Shown here piece by piece: positions 33,259 through 42,036 of a stretch of DNA of 64,000 nucleotides. Source of the stretch: Sunxiuqinia sp963677175. Its GTDB lineage: Bacteria; Bacteroidota; Bacteroidia; Bacteroidales; Prolixibacteraceae. The first letter of the stretch is position 1; the number at the start of each line of letters is the position of its first letter. A program made the position numbers and the translations under genes. The notes under the pieces are model-generated. The model was given only the letters and a program-made list of their open reading frames with translations. It was not told where the DNA came from and did not search any database. The stretch is from positions 496,001-560,000 of the forward strand of contig CAXXES010000004.1 of NCBI GenBank assembly GCA_963677175.2. Reading direction: 5' to 3'.

Positions 33259-33873
33259 ATGGAATTGGATGAATTAAAACGGAAATGGACGGAATACGAT
33301 AAAAAGCTCAATGAAAATCTTAAGTTAAATGAAAATCTTCTACTGAAAATGAATCTGGATAAATCAAGAAACAAAATACGAAAACACATAATTTTAGAAG
33401 TAATCAACATCGGAATACAATTTCCGATGGCGATTTTTTTAAGCTACATTTCAATTCAATTACTTAATGAACCAGAATTTAGCATTCCCGGATTTATTGC
33501 TCTTTTGCTTTTACTCTATTCAATAATCTCTTCAGCAATCAAGACAAATGTTTTTCTGAAAATGGATTATTACAACTTCCCAATAACCGAACTACAAAGA
33601 CAGCTTACAAATCTTAAGACTACATTTCTTTGGTTTCGAAAGATTGAGCTTATTTTCTTGCCACTCTTAATTATTTCGATAATTCCAATACTATTAAAAT
33701 CGCTTGCAGGAATTAATGTTTACGAGAATTTATTTGTTTTATTGTTTGGAGTGGCTTTGCTCCTTGTTTTTTCATATTCTGTGGCATACTTATCCAACCG
33801 TTCACTCGACAGGACGTTAAAAGAATCAAAAATGTATTTAAAGGAAATAGAGAATTTTAAAAAGGAAGAATAA
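33259..33873 (+). CDS. Membrane protein, probable anti-sigma partner
   Basis: This 204-residue protein begins with a soluble, charged helix of about 45 residues (MELDELKRKWTEYDKKLNEN). Four hydrophobic segments follow at about 52-72, 78-98, 128-148 and 155-177, ending in a basic tail. Proteins of this shape follow ECF sigma genes in Bacteroidota, and the N-terminal helix is a plausible sigma-binding part. I know of no demonstrated activity, so the anti-sigma role is inferred from its position. It is probably co-transcribed with the sigma factor. Confidence 0.7.
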   Translation: MELDELKRKWTEYDKKLNENLKLNENLLLKMNLDKSRNKIRKHIILEVINIGIQFPMAIFLSYISIQLLNEPEFSIPGFIALLLLLYSIISSAIKTNVFLKMDYYNFPITELQRQLTNLKTTFLWFRKIELIFLPLLIISIIPILLKSLAGINVYENLFVLLFGVALLLVFSYSVAYLSNRSLDRTLKESKMYLKEIENFKKEE

Positions 33874-33998
33874 CAATCAGTTGTTAATAAATTGCAAATT
33901 GCATTGCGGGGTTCGTGCGGTACGTTGTCTCTGCTCCATTCTTGAGCGTCATGTCCTGTCGGACACTGACGCTCTGTGAAATCCACTCCGGCTCATTA

Positions 33999-34032
33999 GG
34001 ATATGCACCAAAGCTGGCGATTAGCGGCTGGT
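33999..34032. repeat. REP-like GGATATGC element, partial copy A
   Basis: AGGATATGCACCAAAGCTGGCG followed by GGCTGGT matches the left half of the elements at 34904, 35034 and 39077. The right half with the CCGG palindrome is missing. It lies in the non-coding DNA between the sigma locus and the IS91 remnant. Confidence 0.55.
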
Positions 34033-34092
34033 GCGGAGTGTGTCCTGAAGTAAAAGGACGAATTTAGGAATAAAGAAAGTTCTTTTACAATT

Positions 34093-34137
34093 AGCCTCTA
34101 ATAAAGCGTTGCTTGCACACGCTTTGCATTGGAGGCT
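34093..34137. repeat. 45-base palindromic element, copy 1
   Basis: AGCCTC...AAAGCG with a TGCTTGCAC-type loop pairs with CGCTTTGCATTGGAGGCT. Nearly the same element occurs at 37977-38021 and, with compensating outer-stem changes, at 48949-48991. In copies 1 and 2 it is followed by the same ~350-base tail leading into an IS91-family remnant, so it may mark that element's 3' (origin) end. Confidence 0.7.
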
Positions 34138-34425
34138 GTGTTGGACTAAACATGTCCTGCTTGCAACCACTTGCCGATTAGTTGTTTGGGTATAGTGTTT
34201 TCAATCCGTTTTTTGGGATTCCCCCGATGCGTATTTTTCGGGTTTCCGTGGTGCGAAGTTTGGTTTTATGCAGAAGAAACCGGTATGCGCCGGAGTAAAC
34301 CAGCAGGTTTAGCGATGTTTCTGAACAAGGCCTGCCTGTTTTAACACCGGTTCTTTGATTATGGACACAGCTTTCCCGTTTACGCCTTTGGCGCATCAAT
34401 TTAAATCGTACAATGACAGGCATTA

Positions 34426-34914
34426 TCACATTCCTGACAATACATTGACGGGCGGCGCGCGTTCTTTGGGATAGGTTTCCAGCAATTGCAGTTCTCCCCC
34501 GCAGTCGCGGCATTTTAGCAGGGACCGCGGGCCAAAACGCAAGGCCAATATCTGCGCCCGCGAAAGTGGTGTTGTCCGCAGCAGCCCTACCCCAAGGCTT
34601 TCCCGGATAGCCGAAAGGCTTTGCTTTTTGTTTCGTGAACTCAAAAACCCCAAATGACGGATCCGCCTGAAGTAAGGCGGGACGATGTGATCCAGAAAGC
34701 GTTTCAGGAACGCTACCCCGGGGATGGTTTCGGTTTTCTTTTGGTAGCCGTTTTTGCGGTCGCACCAACTAAAGGTAACCTGGCCCCCGGTTACATTCAA
34801 TATCCGCGCATTGGAGATGGCCACCCGGTGGGTATACCGTCCCAGGTATTCCACCACACTTTCCGGTGAGCCAAAAGCCTGTTTGGCATACACCCAGCTC
34901 ATCGGGATATGCAC
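34426..34914 (-). pseudogene. IS91-family transposase fragment 1
   Basis: A 162-residue frame keeps the conserved block VVEYLGRYTHRVAISNARI, then VTFSWCDRKNGYQKK, a LKRFLDHIVPPYFRRIRHLGF block and the C-terminal CRDCGGELQLLE zinc-like knuckle. The N-terminal two-thirds, including the catalytic tyrosines of this rolling-circle transposase family, is missing. The 5' side runs into a GGATATGC repeat. About 340 bases of former element lie on its 3' side, down to the palindrome at 34093. The gene is non-functional. Confidence 0.85.
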
Positions 34915-34985
34915 TAAAGCAGGCGGTTTGTGGCTGGTCAGGATTTGTAATCCTGACCTTGTAACTTGGGATTTGCAATCCCATT
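34904..34985. repeat. REP-like GGATATGC element, copy B
   Basis: GGATATGCACTAAAGCAGGCGG leads to two palindromes, TCAGGATTTGTAATCCTGA and GGGATTTGCAATCCC. The second copy (35034) and a fourth (39077) have the same order with other stem bases. The pattern fits REP units. It truncates the IS91 fragment. Confidence 0.65.
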
Positions 34986-35033
34986 AAACCAACAGTTGCT
35001 GTCATACGAACTCAATGTTGATCTGGCTCTTGG

Positions 35034-35115
35034 GGATATGCACTAAAGCTGGCGGTTTGCGGCTGGGCCGGATATGCCATCCGGTCCTTGTTAACAGGGG
35101 ATTTGCAATCACCAT
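35034..35115. repeat. REP-like GGATATGC element, copy C
   Basis: The same head as copy B (GGATATGCACTAAAGCTGGCGG) is followed by GCCGGATATGCCATCCGG and the shared tail TTAACAGGGGATTTGCAATC. It is about 50 bp beyond copy B. The remaining bases up to the AraC gene at 35307 hold no other gene. Confidence 0.65.
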
Positions 35116-35306
35116 GGAAGAGGGTAAGCCGTATGAGCGAATAGTTCACAGCCTGTCCCGGATTTTTCGGGATACGGTTTGATTTGTAGCAGGGGGTACT
35201 GACAGTCAGCTCATAATTTGTACATTTACGTGCATTAAGCATTGAGAGGGCTGTCAGGCTCTACTCTACTAGGCAACCTAACCCAAACTGCTCAAATAAA
35301 AAGATA

Positions 35307-36164
35307 ATGAGTGAAAAAATAAAGACCATTCCTGTAAAAACTATGGATGATAAGTTTAATACTGGATTTGTCATTGGAAAAATATCGTTCAAAGACTTAA
35401 ATGAGTTTAAAGAAGTAGCAGAATCACACAGAGACGATTATCATTTATTTTTTTTACAAGAAAAAGGGACAACATCTATTGAAATTGATTTCCATAAGTA
35501 TAAAATAAAGCCATCGTCCGCAATCTACATTCACCCAAATCAAGTACATCGTATTTTGGCAATTAATGATGCAAGTGTCAGCGTTTTGGCAATCAATAAT
35601 GAAACTTTGAATCCTGAATATCTAACATTATTAGAAGATATAACGCCAGCAAGACCCTTATCATTAAAAAAAGAAACGTTTTCCATCATTTTTGAAACTG
35701 CATCACTTTGCATAAAATTATCGGAAAGAAAACACGAAAAATTATATCAATCCTTACTAAAAGACAGTTGTAATGTACTCGTTGCATTAGTTGCTTCACA
35801 GTATTTATGGCAATCTAAATCAGCAGACAAGCTTTCTCGTTTTGAGCTTATTGCAAAGGATTTTAAGGCAATATTAGAAGCTAATTTTAGTACAGCAAAA
35901 AGACCGACAGTGTACGCTCAAACTCTTAATATTTCCACTGCATATTTGAATGAATGTGTAAAAAAAGCAACGGGTTATTCAGTTTCACATCACATACAAC
36001 AGCGTGTTATTTTAGAAGCCAAACGAATGCTCTTTCATTCAAATAAATCAATTAAAGAAATTGCAATACAATTAGGCTACGAAGATTACGCTTATTTTTC
36101 TCGATTATTTAAAAAAAATACAGGAATAACCGCATTATCATTCCGAAACAAAAACCACGATTAG
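35307..36164 (+). CDS. AraC-family transcriptional regulator
   Basis: This 285-residue protein has an N-terminal cupin-like sensing domain (about residues 15-130: HLFFLQEKGTTSIEIDFHKYKI, then YIHPNQVHRI). The C-terminal double HTH spans about 185-280, with helices RPTVYAQTLNISTAYLNECV and SIKEIAIQLGYEDYAYFSRLFKK. The cupin half suggests it senses a small ligand. It lies 79 bp upstream of the siderophore-interacting protein gene on the same strand and probably controls that gene and the CDF transporter behind it. The whole trio is bracketed by two IS91 remnants in the same orientation. Confidence 0.92.
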   Translation: MSEKIKTIPVKTMDDKFNTGFVIGKISFKDLNEFKEVAESHRDDYHLFFLQEKGTTSIEIDFHKYKIKPSSAIYIHPNQVHRILAINDASVSVLAINNETLNPEYLTLLEDITPARPLSLKKETFSIIFETASLCIKLSERKHEKLYQSLLKDSCNVLVALVASQYLWQSKSADKLSRFELIAKDFKAILEANFSTAKRPTVYAQTLNISTAYLNECVKKATGYSVSHHIQQRVILEAKRMLFHSNKSIKEIAIQLGYEDYAYFSRLFKKNTGITALSFRNKNHD

Positions 36165-36243
36165 TCCAACAGATACTCTTATTTGTATAATGTAATTATT
36201 TAGAATCATTCTAAACTTTGCGCTATTATTAAAAGTATATGTA

Positions 36244-36954
36244 ATGATATCAAAAATACCAAAGTGGATTGGCGATTTATTAGAAAAATCAATTGGACCA
36301 AACTTAACAGTTTTAGAAATAGTTAAATTAACGCCTTCTATTAAGAAAATACGCTTTCAAGGAGATATTTCTAAAATGAAATTTATACATGGTGGTGCAA
36401 GTGTAACTCGTGTAAGCGACACAGAATACAGAAATTATACTATTGCATATCACAACATCGAAAAAGGAATTATTGAAATTATTTTTCATGTACACGGGAA
36501 TGGCGTTGGAAGCCAATATTTTGACAGCTTAAATGTAGGTGATAGTGCACTTATCAGCGAACCAAGGGGACGCAATCAATATAATCCGGAAGTAAAACAG
36601 CATTTTATTTTTGGAGACGAAACTTCGTTAGGACTTGCCTGTGCACTTTTCCCCATTTTAAAACAAAATCAACATCAATTTCAATTCTATTTTGAACTGG
36701 ATGAAGAGAACAAAAACGTTCCCGAACTTTTGGGATTAGAAAACGTTACTGTTTTTCGAAAAGATGATTCGTTCAAAAGTGAAAAGAAGGTCAATGAGTT
36801 GCCTATTTTTCATACAACTGACTGGCTATCGGCTAATTTTATTTTAACAGGAAATGTAAAGTCGATTCAAACTTTTAGAAAGGTTTTAAAGCGCAAAATA
36901 ACAGGAAAAATATTTTCTCAAGGGTATTGGCTTGAGGGAAAGAAAGGACTGTAA
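36244..36954 (+). CDS. Siderophore-interacting protein (FAD-dependent ferric reductase-like)
   Basis: This 236-residue protein has the SIP layout. An FAD-binding beta-barrel spans about 15-115 (KIRFQGDISKMKF, then YRNYTIAYH, then GSQYFDSLNVGDSALISEPRG). An NAD-like C-terminal domain spans about 118-235 (HFIFGDETSLGLACALFPIL). The RNYT-type motif contacts FAD in this family. Such proteins reduce ferric siderophores in the cytoplasm to release iron. No siderophore receptor or permease is nearby, so the trio with AraC and CDF is probably a mobile metal-homeostasis cassette. A shorter tail than in some homologues is the only oddity. Confidence 0.88.
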   Translation: MISKIPKWIGDLLEKSIGPNLTVLEIVKLTPSIKKIRFQGDISKMKFIHGGASVTRVSDTEYRNYTIAYHNIEKGIIEIIFHVHGNGVGSQYFDSLNVGDSALISEPRGRNQYNPEVKQHFIFGDETSLGLACALFPILKQNQHQFQFYFELDEENKNVPELLGLENVTVFRKDDSFKSEKKVNELPIFHTTDWLSANFILTGNVKSIQTFRKVLKRKITGKIFSQGYWLEGKKGL

Positions 36955-37013
36955 TCATTCTAATTTATGCGTTTAAAACTTACATCACGTAAGAAATATT
37001 AAAACAAATTATT

Positions 37014-37949
37014 ATGGGACATCAACACGAAGAACATCATCATTCAGAGGACAAAAATGGACTTATCTTAGCCTTTTGGCTTAACTTAACTTTTGCTATT
37101 ATCGAAGTTCTTGGCGGAATAGTTACCAATTCCACAGCGATTATTGCAGATGCTTTTCACGACTTTATAGATGCTATTGCTATTGGAATAGCTGTTTTGT
37201 TTGAAAAAATATCGGGAAAGAAACGTTCTTCTAATTTTTCTTACGGTTATAAACGATTTTCATTACTATCTGCTCTAGGGTTATCCTTATTTCTATTGGT
37301 TGGAGCTGTTTTTATGATTATAAGTGGAATAGAATCATTTATTCAGCCAAAAGAAGTTAATAGTATTGGTATGCTATGGTTAGCTATTTTAGGAGTTAGC
37401 ATAAACGGATTTGCATTTATTAAAATAAAAAATGGCAGTGAAGAACATTACCATCACGTTCATAATCATTCTCACGTACATTCGCACAATCACAACAGTA
37501 AAGCCATAATGCTTCATCTTTTGGAAGATGTATTGGGGTGGGGTGCTGTCTTAGTTGGTGCACTAGTTATTTATTTTACTGGATGGAACTGGATAGATGG
37601 TTTACTTACAATAGCCATTGCTGCTTTTATTTCGTACAACGCAACCAAAAATTTAATTGGCACATTAAAAATAATGCTACAAGCTGTTCCTGAAAATGTG
37701 AATATTGAAAAATTAACAACAGAACTGAACAAAATTGAAGGTGTTGTAAGCATTCACGATTTTCATATCTGGAGTTTAGACGGAAGTTACAATGTTGCTT
37801 CGTTACACGCTGTGTTAGAAAGTAAGGATAATGGTTCTGAAAATAAAATCCATACAACTATTTTAGACCTCTTTAATAAATATAATATTCAACATCCAAC
37901 AGTACAAGCTGAAACAAATACAAAAGAATGTAAATTTGTCAATTGTTGA
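37014..37949 (+). CDS. Cation diffusion facilitator (zinc-type efflux)
   Basis: This 311-residue transporter has six predicted transmembrane segments. The metal site of TM2 appears as DAFHDFIDA and that of TM5 as HLLEDVLGW, corresponding to the HxxxD pairs of CzcD/ZitB proteins. The loop between TM4 and TM5 is rich in histidine (HYHHVHNHSHVHSHNHN), and the N-terminus also starts HQHEEHHH, both typical for zinc binding. The cytoplasmic C-terminal domain holds IHDFHIWSLDGSYN. It exports divalent cations by proton exchange. It is 59 bp after the siderophore-interacting protein and ends 27 bp before the second palindromic element. Confidence 0.93.
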   Translation: MGHQHEEHHHSEDKNGLILAFWLNLTFAIIEVLGGIVTNSTAIIADAFHDFIDAIAIGIAVLFEKISGKKRSSNFSYGYKRFSLLSALGLSLFLLVGAVFMIISGIESFIQPKEVNSIGMLWLAILGVSINGFAFIKIKNGSEEHYHHVHNHSHVHSHNHNSKAIMLHLLEDVLGWGAVLVGALVIYFTGWNWIDGLLTIAIAAFISYNATKNLIGTLKIMLQAVPENVNIEKLTTELNKIEGVVSIHDFHIWSLDGSYNVASLHAVLESKDNGSENKIHTTILDLFNKYNIQHPTVQAETNTKECKFVNC

Positions 37950-37976
37950 AAACAAGAAAAGGCAGCCGCAACAATT

Positions 37977-38021
37977 AGCCTCTAATCAAGCGTTGCTTGC
38001 ATACGCTTTGCATTGGAGGCT
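37977..38021. repeat. 45-base palindromic element, copy 2
   Basis: Identical to copy 1 except for a few bases (CTAATCAAGCG, TTGCATACGC). It begins 27 bases after the CDF stop, and the following ~350 bases match those after copy 1, leading to IS91 fragment 2. Confidence 0.7.
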
Positions 38022-38309
38022 GTGTTGAACTAAACATGTCCTGCTTGCAACCACTTGCCGATTAGTTGTTTGGGTATAGTGTTTTCAATCCGTTTTTTGG
38101 GATTCCCCCGATGCGTATTTTTCGGGTTTCGGTGATGCGAAGTTTGGTTTTATGCAGAAGAAACCGGTATGCGCCGGAGTAAACCAGCAGGTTTAGCGAT
38201 GTTTCTGAACAAGGCCTGCCTGTTTTAACACCGGTTCTTTGATTATGGACACAGCTTTCCCGTTTACGCCTTTGGCGCATCAATTTAAATCGTACAATGA
38301 CAGGCATTA

Positions 38310-38708
38310 TCACATTCCTGACAATACATTGACGGGCGGCGCGCGCTCTTTGGGATAGGTTTCCAGCAATTGCAGTTCTCCCCCGCAGTCGCGGCATTTT
38401 AGCAGGGACCGCGGGCCAAAACGCAAGGCCAATATCTGCGCCCGCGAAAGTGGTGTTGTCCGCAGCAGCCCTACCCCAAGGCTTTCCCGGATAACCGAAA
38501 GGCTTTGCTTTTTACTACGCGAACCCAAAAATCCCAGGTGACGAATCCGCCTGAAATAAGGCGGCACGATGTGGTCCAGAAAACGTTTGAGGAATTCTGT
38601 GCCCAGGATGGTTTGGCTCTTCTTCTGGTAACCGTTTTTACGGTCGCACCAGCTGAAGGTAACATGGGTATCGCTCACTTTCAGAATACGCGCATTGGAG
38701 ATGGCCAC
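38310..38708 (-). pseudogene. IS91-family transposase fragment 2
   Basis: A 132-residue frame covers the same C-terminal region as fragment 1 (AISNARILKV, then VTFSWCDRKNGYQKK, then CRDCGGELQLLE). Its 3' part is almost identical, but its 5' half has diverged, so the two are not a simple recent duplication. It is cut 5' near the GRYTHRVAIS motif, where an 11-bp repeat cluster begins. It has the same orientation as fragment 1, and both ends carry the palindromic element. Confidence 0.85.
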
Positions 38709-38764
38709 CCGGTGGGTGTACCTTTCCCCGCTTCTCAGGATCTGTCGAAAGCAGTTTGAGTATA

Positions 38765-38808
38765 GGATCAGTGAAGCATGAGTGAAGGATCAGTGAAGGA
38801 TCAGTATA
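38765..38808. repeat. 11-bp tandem repeat
   Basis: Four exact-length units, GGATCAGTGAA, GCATGAGTGAA, GGATCAGTGAA and GGATCAGTATA, lie just beyond the truncated IS91 fragment, with a further partial unit after them. There is no coding or regulatory reading. The rest of 38809-39076 contains no gene. Confidence 0.7.
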
Positions 38809-39076
38809 GGATCAACCCTTGTTTTTTTGCTATTTGATCAGTCCCGGTAATTCCGTTCATTCGCAAATAATCCTGTCCATCCCAACCCATCCTGCAAATC
38901 CTAGCTTGTCCCGGCGTGTCGGGAGTTCAGACTTTTTAGCCTTTTCCAACCCGCAAGGCCAATCTTCAACGCTTGATTCACATTCGAAGCATACAGCTAT
39001 GACACCGCTATAACGCCGCTAAGACACAGAACGGCTACATTCTTAATGGCCTTGAACTGTCTTCACCCGGTTCATC

Positions 39077-39160
39077 GGAATATGCACCAAAGCAGGCGGT
39101 TTGCGGCTGAGCCGGATATGCCATCCGGTCCTTATTAACAGGGGGATTTGCAATCACCAT
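39077..39160. repeat. REP-like GGATATGC element, copy D
   Basis: GGAATATGCACCAAAGCAGGCGG leads to GCCGGATATGCCATCCGG and TTAACAGGGGGATTTGCAATC. It is nearly the same as copy C, 4 kb away on the other side of the IS91-bracketed cassette. Confidence 0.65.
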
Positions 39161-39190
39161 GATCAGGCCTGGCTTGACAACAACCGTTCA

Positions 39191-39274
39191 TCCAAATACT
39201 TTGAAGTCAAATTGCTATTCGACAATCGCACTTCCAAATACGTTGAAATGGAATTGCTAATTGACAATCATTCC
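39191..39274. repeat. Two 42-bp direct repeats
   Basis: Two consecutive 42-base units begin TCCAAATAC and contain ATTGCTATTCGACAATC or a close variant, each itself equal to two 21-base steps. A short frame reads through them as 14-residue repeats (SSKYFEVKLLFDNR, then TSKYVEMELLIDNH), but no gene start is evident. The period recalls the 21-bp arrays elsewhere. Confidence 0.6.
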
Positions 39275-39452
39275 CCCCTGCTCCCCCTTGTTTGAGCGAA
39301 GCGGAAACGAGGGTAAAGCTGGCTATCGTTTGTAACGACACAGAAATTACAATGGATCTGGTAGAATAAAAGGGTGTATTAGTTGTACTACTAATGGTGT
39401 ATTAGTAATGCTGCTAATCAAATAAACAAACGGTTATCTTTCCTCGTCATCA

Positions 39453-39497
39453 GGCCGGGATAAATTCGGCTTAAAACAATTTGTTCCGGCCTTTTTT
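39453..39497. terminator. Hairpin with T-run in the gap before the Crp/Fnr gene
   Basis: GGCCGG (39453-39458) pairs with CCGGCC (39486-39491) followed by six T residues; a weaker inner stem is possible. The gap 39298-39640 also contains two 23-base units beginning GGTGTATTAGT (39373-39418). No gene is visible in it. Confidence 0.55.
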
Positions 39498-39640
39498 AAC
39501 AACCGTAAAACGGTGTTATCGCACAACCAAAGATTTATCTGCTTTTGAATGCAACCTTTTCAAGAATAACTCCGTCTTTTAACCGATCTTAATTAACCGA
39601 TGATAGTAACCCTATTTGCTTCGCCATTTTTATATCTGTT

Positions 39641-40216
39641 ATGAAAAAACATATGGAGCTTGATGGAATTGCAGAATTACGACAGTTTTTTATTGAAAAG
39701 GGTGCCGCAAAAGAATACGCGAAGAATGAATTTTTTATACGCAGGAATCAAAACCATAACCAGATTGGGTTTATCCTCGAAGGTGGGTTCAGGTTCCTGG
39801 GATATTCCTCGGAAGGGAAAGAGCAGATTGTAGGCTACAGCTTTGAGAATGACTTTGTTGTTGATTATGCCACCTTCCAAGTCCAAAAACTGCCTGTTAT
39901 TGATGCCCAGTCCATCAAAAACAGTACAATCCTTGTTCTTACATACGACGAGTTTAATGCGTTTTACGATAATTGTGGCATCCCTAATTTCCGAAGCAAA
40001 GTAGCAGAAACCTTATTAAATGATTTTGGCAGCAGGCTACTTTCGATGTATTGCGATTCGCCGGCAGAACGCTATACAAGGCTAATCCATCGTTATCCCG
40101 ATATTTTAAATCTGGTTAGTTTGAAAGAGATTGCTTCACTAATAAAAACTACCCCGGAAACACTGAGCCGAATTCGGAAAAAACTCCGATCCCTTGATTT
40201 GAATCAAGAGTTTTGA
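39641..40216 (+). CDS. Crp/Fnr-family transcriptional regulator
   Basis: This 191-residue protein has a cyclic-nucleotide-binding-like fold at about 15-125 (FFIRRNQNHNQIGFILEGGFRFLG, then EQIVGYSFENDFVVDY). A short winged-helix part has helix SLKEIASLIKTTPETLSRIRKK at about 160-183. Ligand-contact residues of Crp are not conserved. It lies 50 bp before a run of four exported or membrane proteins on the same strand and probably governs them. The same arrangement appears again at 46410-48890. Confidence 0.9.
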   Translation: MKKHMELDGIAELRQFFIEKGAAKEYAKNEFFIRRNQNHNQIGFILEGGFRFLGYSSEGKEQIVGYSFENDFVVDYATFQVQKLPVIDAQSIKNSTILVLTYDEFNAFYDNCGIPNFRSKVAETLLNDFGSRLLSMYCDSPAERYTRLIHRYPDILNLVSLKEIASLIKTTPETLSRIRKKLRSLDLNQEF

Positions 40217-40266
40217 TTTTCGATTTGGCTATTTTTGTAGATTAAGTTTTAAAGAAAACAGAAGCC

Positions 40267-41145
40267 ATGAAAAAAATACTATTCCTTTTTGCGGTTACAA
40301 TTACCTTGTTTGCCTGTGAAAAAGATGATGACAGGTTAAATCTTCAATTGAACTTGGAATCATGCGTGTTGGATAACGAGCATAGTTATGCCGAGGTCAA
40401 AAAACTAAGCGGAGCTGGTTCATTAAGCGTAACATCATCTGATCCTGGTATTGCCGAAATTCGTTTCGACGATGTGGATAAAAACGTGTTTTACATTATT
40501 GGCCATAGGCAAGGCAATGCTACTATTACAGTTGTAGATGCCGATGATAACACAACAGGAGCTGATTTTGCTGTTAAAACAATCGATGTTAATGTTCGTG
40601 AATCGATTAGTTATGGAGAATATTCGTCTCAGGAAGTGTTCATGAAAAAAGGAGAATTCAGAATATTTAAACTTCCTTTTACTTTTGATGCAACTGATAG
40701 TTTGGTTGGGGTCAACGATTATATTGTTTCTGCGAGGGCCAGTGTTGCACTAGGTAATCAGTTCAAGGTAGAGGCATTATCCAACGGGAAAACGAAATTT
40801 CAAGTATTTAAAGGGAGAATAGAGATTTTCTCGGTTTATATTAATGTAGTAAATGAATATGACTTGCTTATTCAGGAGAGAGACAGTCAACTGACTTTTG
40901 ATCTCCCGTTTATAGCCGGAATTAATGGTATCTCGATTTGGAGAGGAAGCGGCCATTACACAGCCAGGATAGTTGATGAAACGGTAGCCGTAGTCGAGTC
41001 TATCACTCCGGATGATGACTATTTTAACCAAGAGAATAATTCTGCCGTAGTTCGGGTGACACCATTAAAAAGTGGCACAACGAAACTGATTGTTACCGAT
41101 ACTGTTACCGGACAAACCGCAAGTGTTGATGTCGTGGTGAATTGA
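40267..41145 (+). CDS. Lipoprotein with Ig-like repeats
   Basis: This 292-residue protein begins MKKILFLFAVTITLFACEKD; the cysteine at about 17 gives a lipobox. The acidic residues after it (EKDDD) resemble the outer-membrane export signal of Bacteroidota lipoproteins. Two or more beta-rich segments resemble bacterial Ig-like (BIG2) domains, for example SVTSSDPGIAEIRFDDVDKN and GNATITVVDADDNT near the start, and VVRVTPLKSGTTKLIVTDTVTGQT near the end. It is probably a surface-exposed binding or adhesion protein. Its own role is unknown; it opens a cluster of related lipoproteins. Confidence 0.75.
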   Translation: MKKILFLFAVTITLFACEKDDDRLNLQLNLESCVLDNEHSYAEVKKLSGAGSLSVTSSDPGIAEIRFDDVDKNVFYIIGHRQGNATITVVDADDNTTGADFAVKTIDVNVRESISYGEYSSQEVFMKKGEFRIFKLPFTFDATDSLVGVNDYIVSARASVALGNQFKVEALSNGKTKFQVFKGRIEIFSVYINVVNEYDLLIQERDSQLTFDLPFIAGINGISIWRGSGHYTARIVDETVAVVESITPDDDYFNQENNSAVVRVTPLKSGTTKLIVTDTVTGQTASVDVVVN

Positions 41146-41177
41146 TTGTATGTAGCTGAATATCAATTATAATTATT

Positions 41178-42014
41178 ATGAAAATAAAAAACTTATCTGC
41201 CCTATTGCTTCTGTTTTCTGTTCTGGTTTTATCTGGCGGATGCCATGATGATGAAACTGAACCGCTTCATTTTTATGACGCTTCGTATGAAGTGCCTGTA
41301 CATGGTACCCGCCATATTGCCCCAAGAACAGGTTCCGGCGATTATTCTCTCCAGGTAGAAAATCCTTACTTATTTTCGGCTTCGGAAGAAGAAGGTTGGT
41401 CAAATCCGGAAGGAACGATAGTGGTTAGGGGCTTACTAACAGGAGAATCAGCACTTACGGTTACAGACAACCGAACTGGAGAAACCGCAAATTTGGCAAT
41501 TAAAGTAATCGATAGCTATGAGGTTCTTCAGGTATCTACACTTTACTGGGATGATTCTACTTCATCGATTATGGAAAACGAACATCCTGTTTTTAGCAAA
41601 ATGCCTTTTGTCTTTCTCATCAACAACCAAGCGAGAGATGTGTATTTTGCAGACAGGAAAGGAGAAAACTCGATAACAAGTAATGGCATAAGAATACAGG
41701 GGAAAGGTTCTTACTCTTTTACAATGGGAGATGATAAACCCTACCTGACATTGACATATTCAGAAGATGAAAACGGACAGTTGATCGATGATGCTTCTGC
41801 GGTTCCAACTCCTCATAAATTTGAGATTACCCAAAGTAGCGAATTCTTGAGGCACCGGCTGGATGAAACCCTGAACCTCGGCTGGGAAACCATTGCCAAA
41901 GCTTATCCTGACAGTCTTCGGGGCGAGGCCATTACAATGAAGGGAGTTAATTCAAGCTACCAGCTTGACGGTAAATTTGAGCAAATTGAAATTCCGACAG
42001 GCATATTAAACTGA
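41178..42014 (+). CDS. Lipoprotein, related in style to its neighbour
   Basis: This 278-residue protein has a lipobox at LVLSGGCHDDE (cysteine near 22) followed by acidic residues, so it is a likely surface lipoprotein. The N-terminal part has one Ig-like segment (TIVVRGLLTGESALTVTDNRTGET, close in style to the end of the preceding protein). The middle and end are unlike any family I know. It lies 32 bp after the previous gene and is probably co-transcribed with it. Confidence 0.7.
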   Translation: MKIKNLSALLLLFSVLVLSGGCHDDETEPLHFYDASYEVPVHGTRHIAPRTGSGDYSLQVENPYLFSASEEEGWSNPEGTIVVRGLLTGESALTVTDNRTGETANLAIKVIDSYEVLQVSTLYWDDSTSSIMENEHPVFSKMPFVFLINNQARDVYFADRKGENSITSNGIRIQGKGSYSFTMGDDKPYLTLTYSEDENGQLIDDASAVPTPHKFEITQSSEFLRHRLDETLNLGWETIAKAYPDSLRGEAITMKGVNSSYQLDGKFEQIEIPTGILN

Positions 42015-42036
42015 ATTTTACTCGAATTAGAATGTT

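Noticed and set aside
34178..34768. 196-residue minus-strand frame overlapping the first IS91 remnant
   Set aside because: It is another reading frame of the same remnant, and the conserved IS91 motifs are in the frame at 34426-34914.
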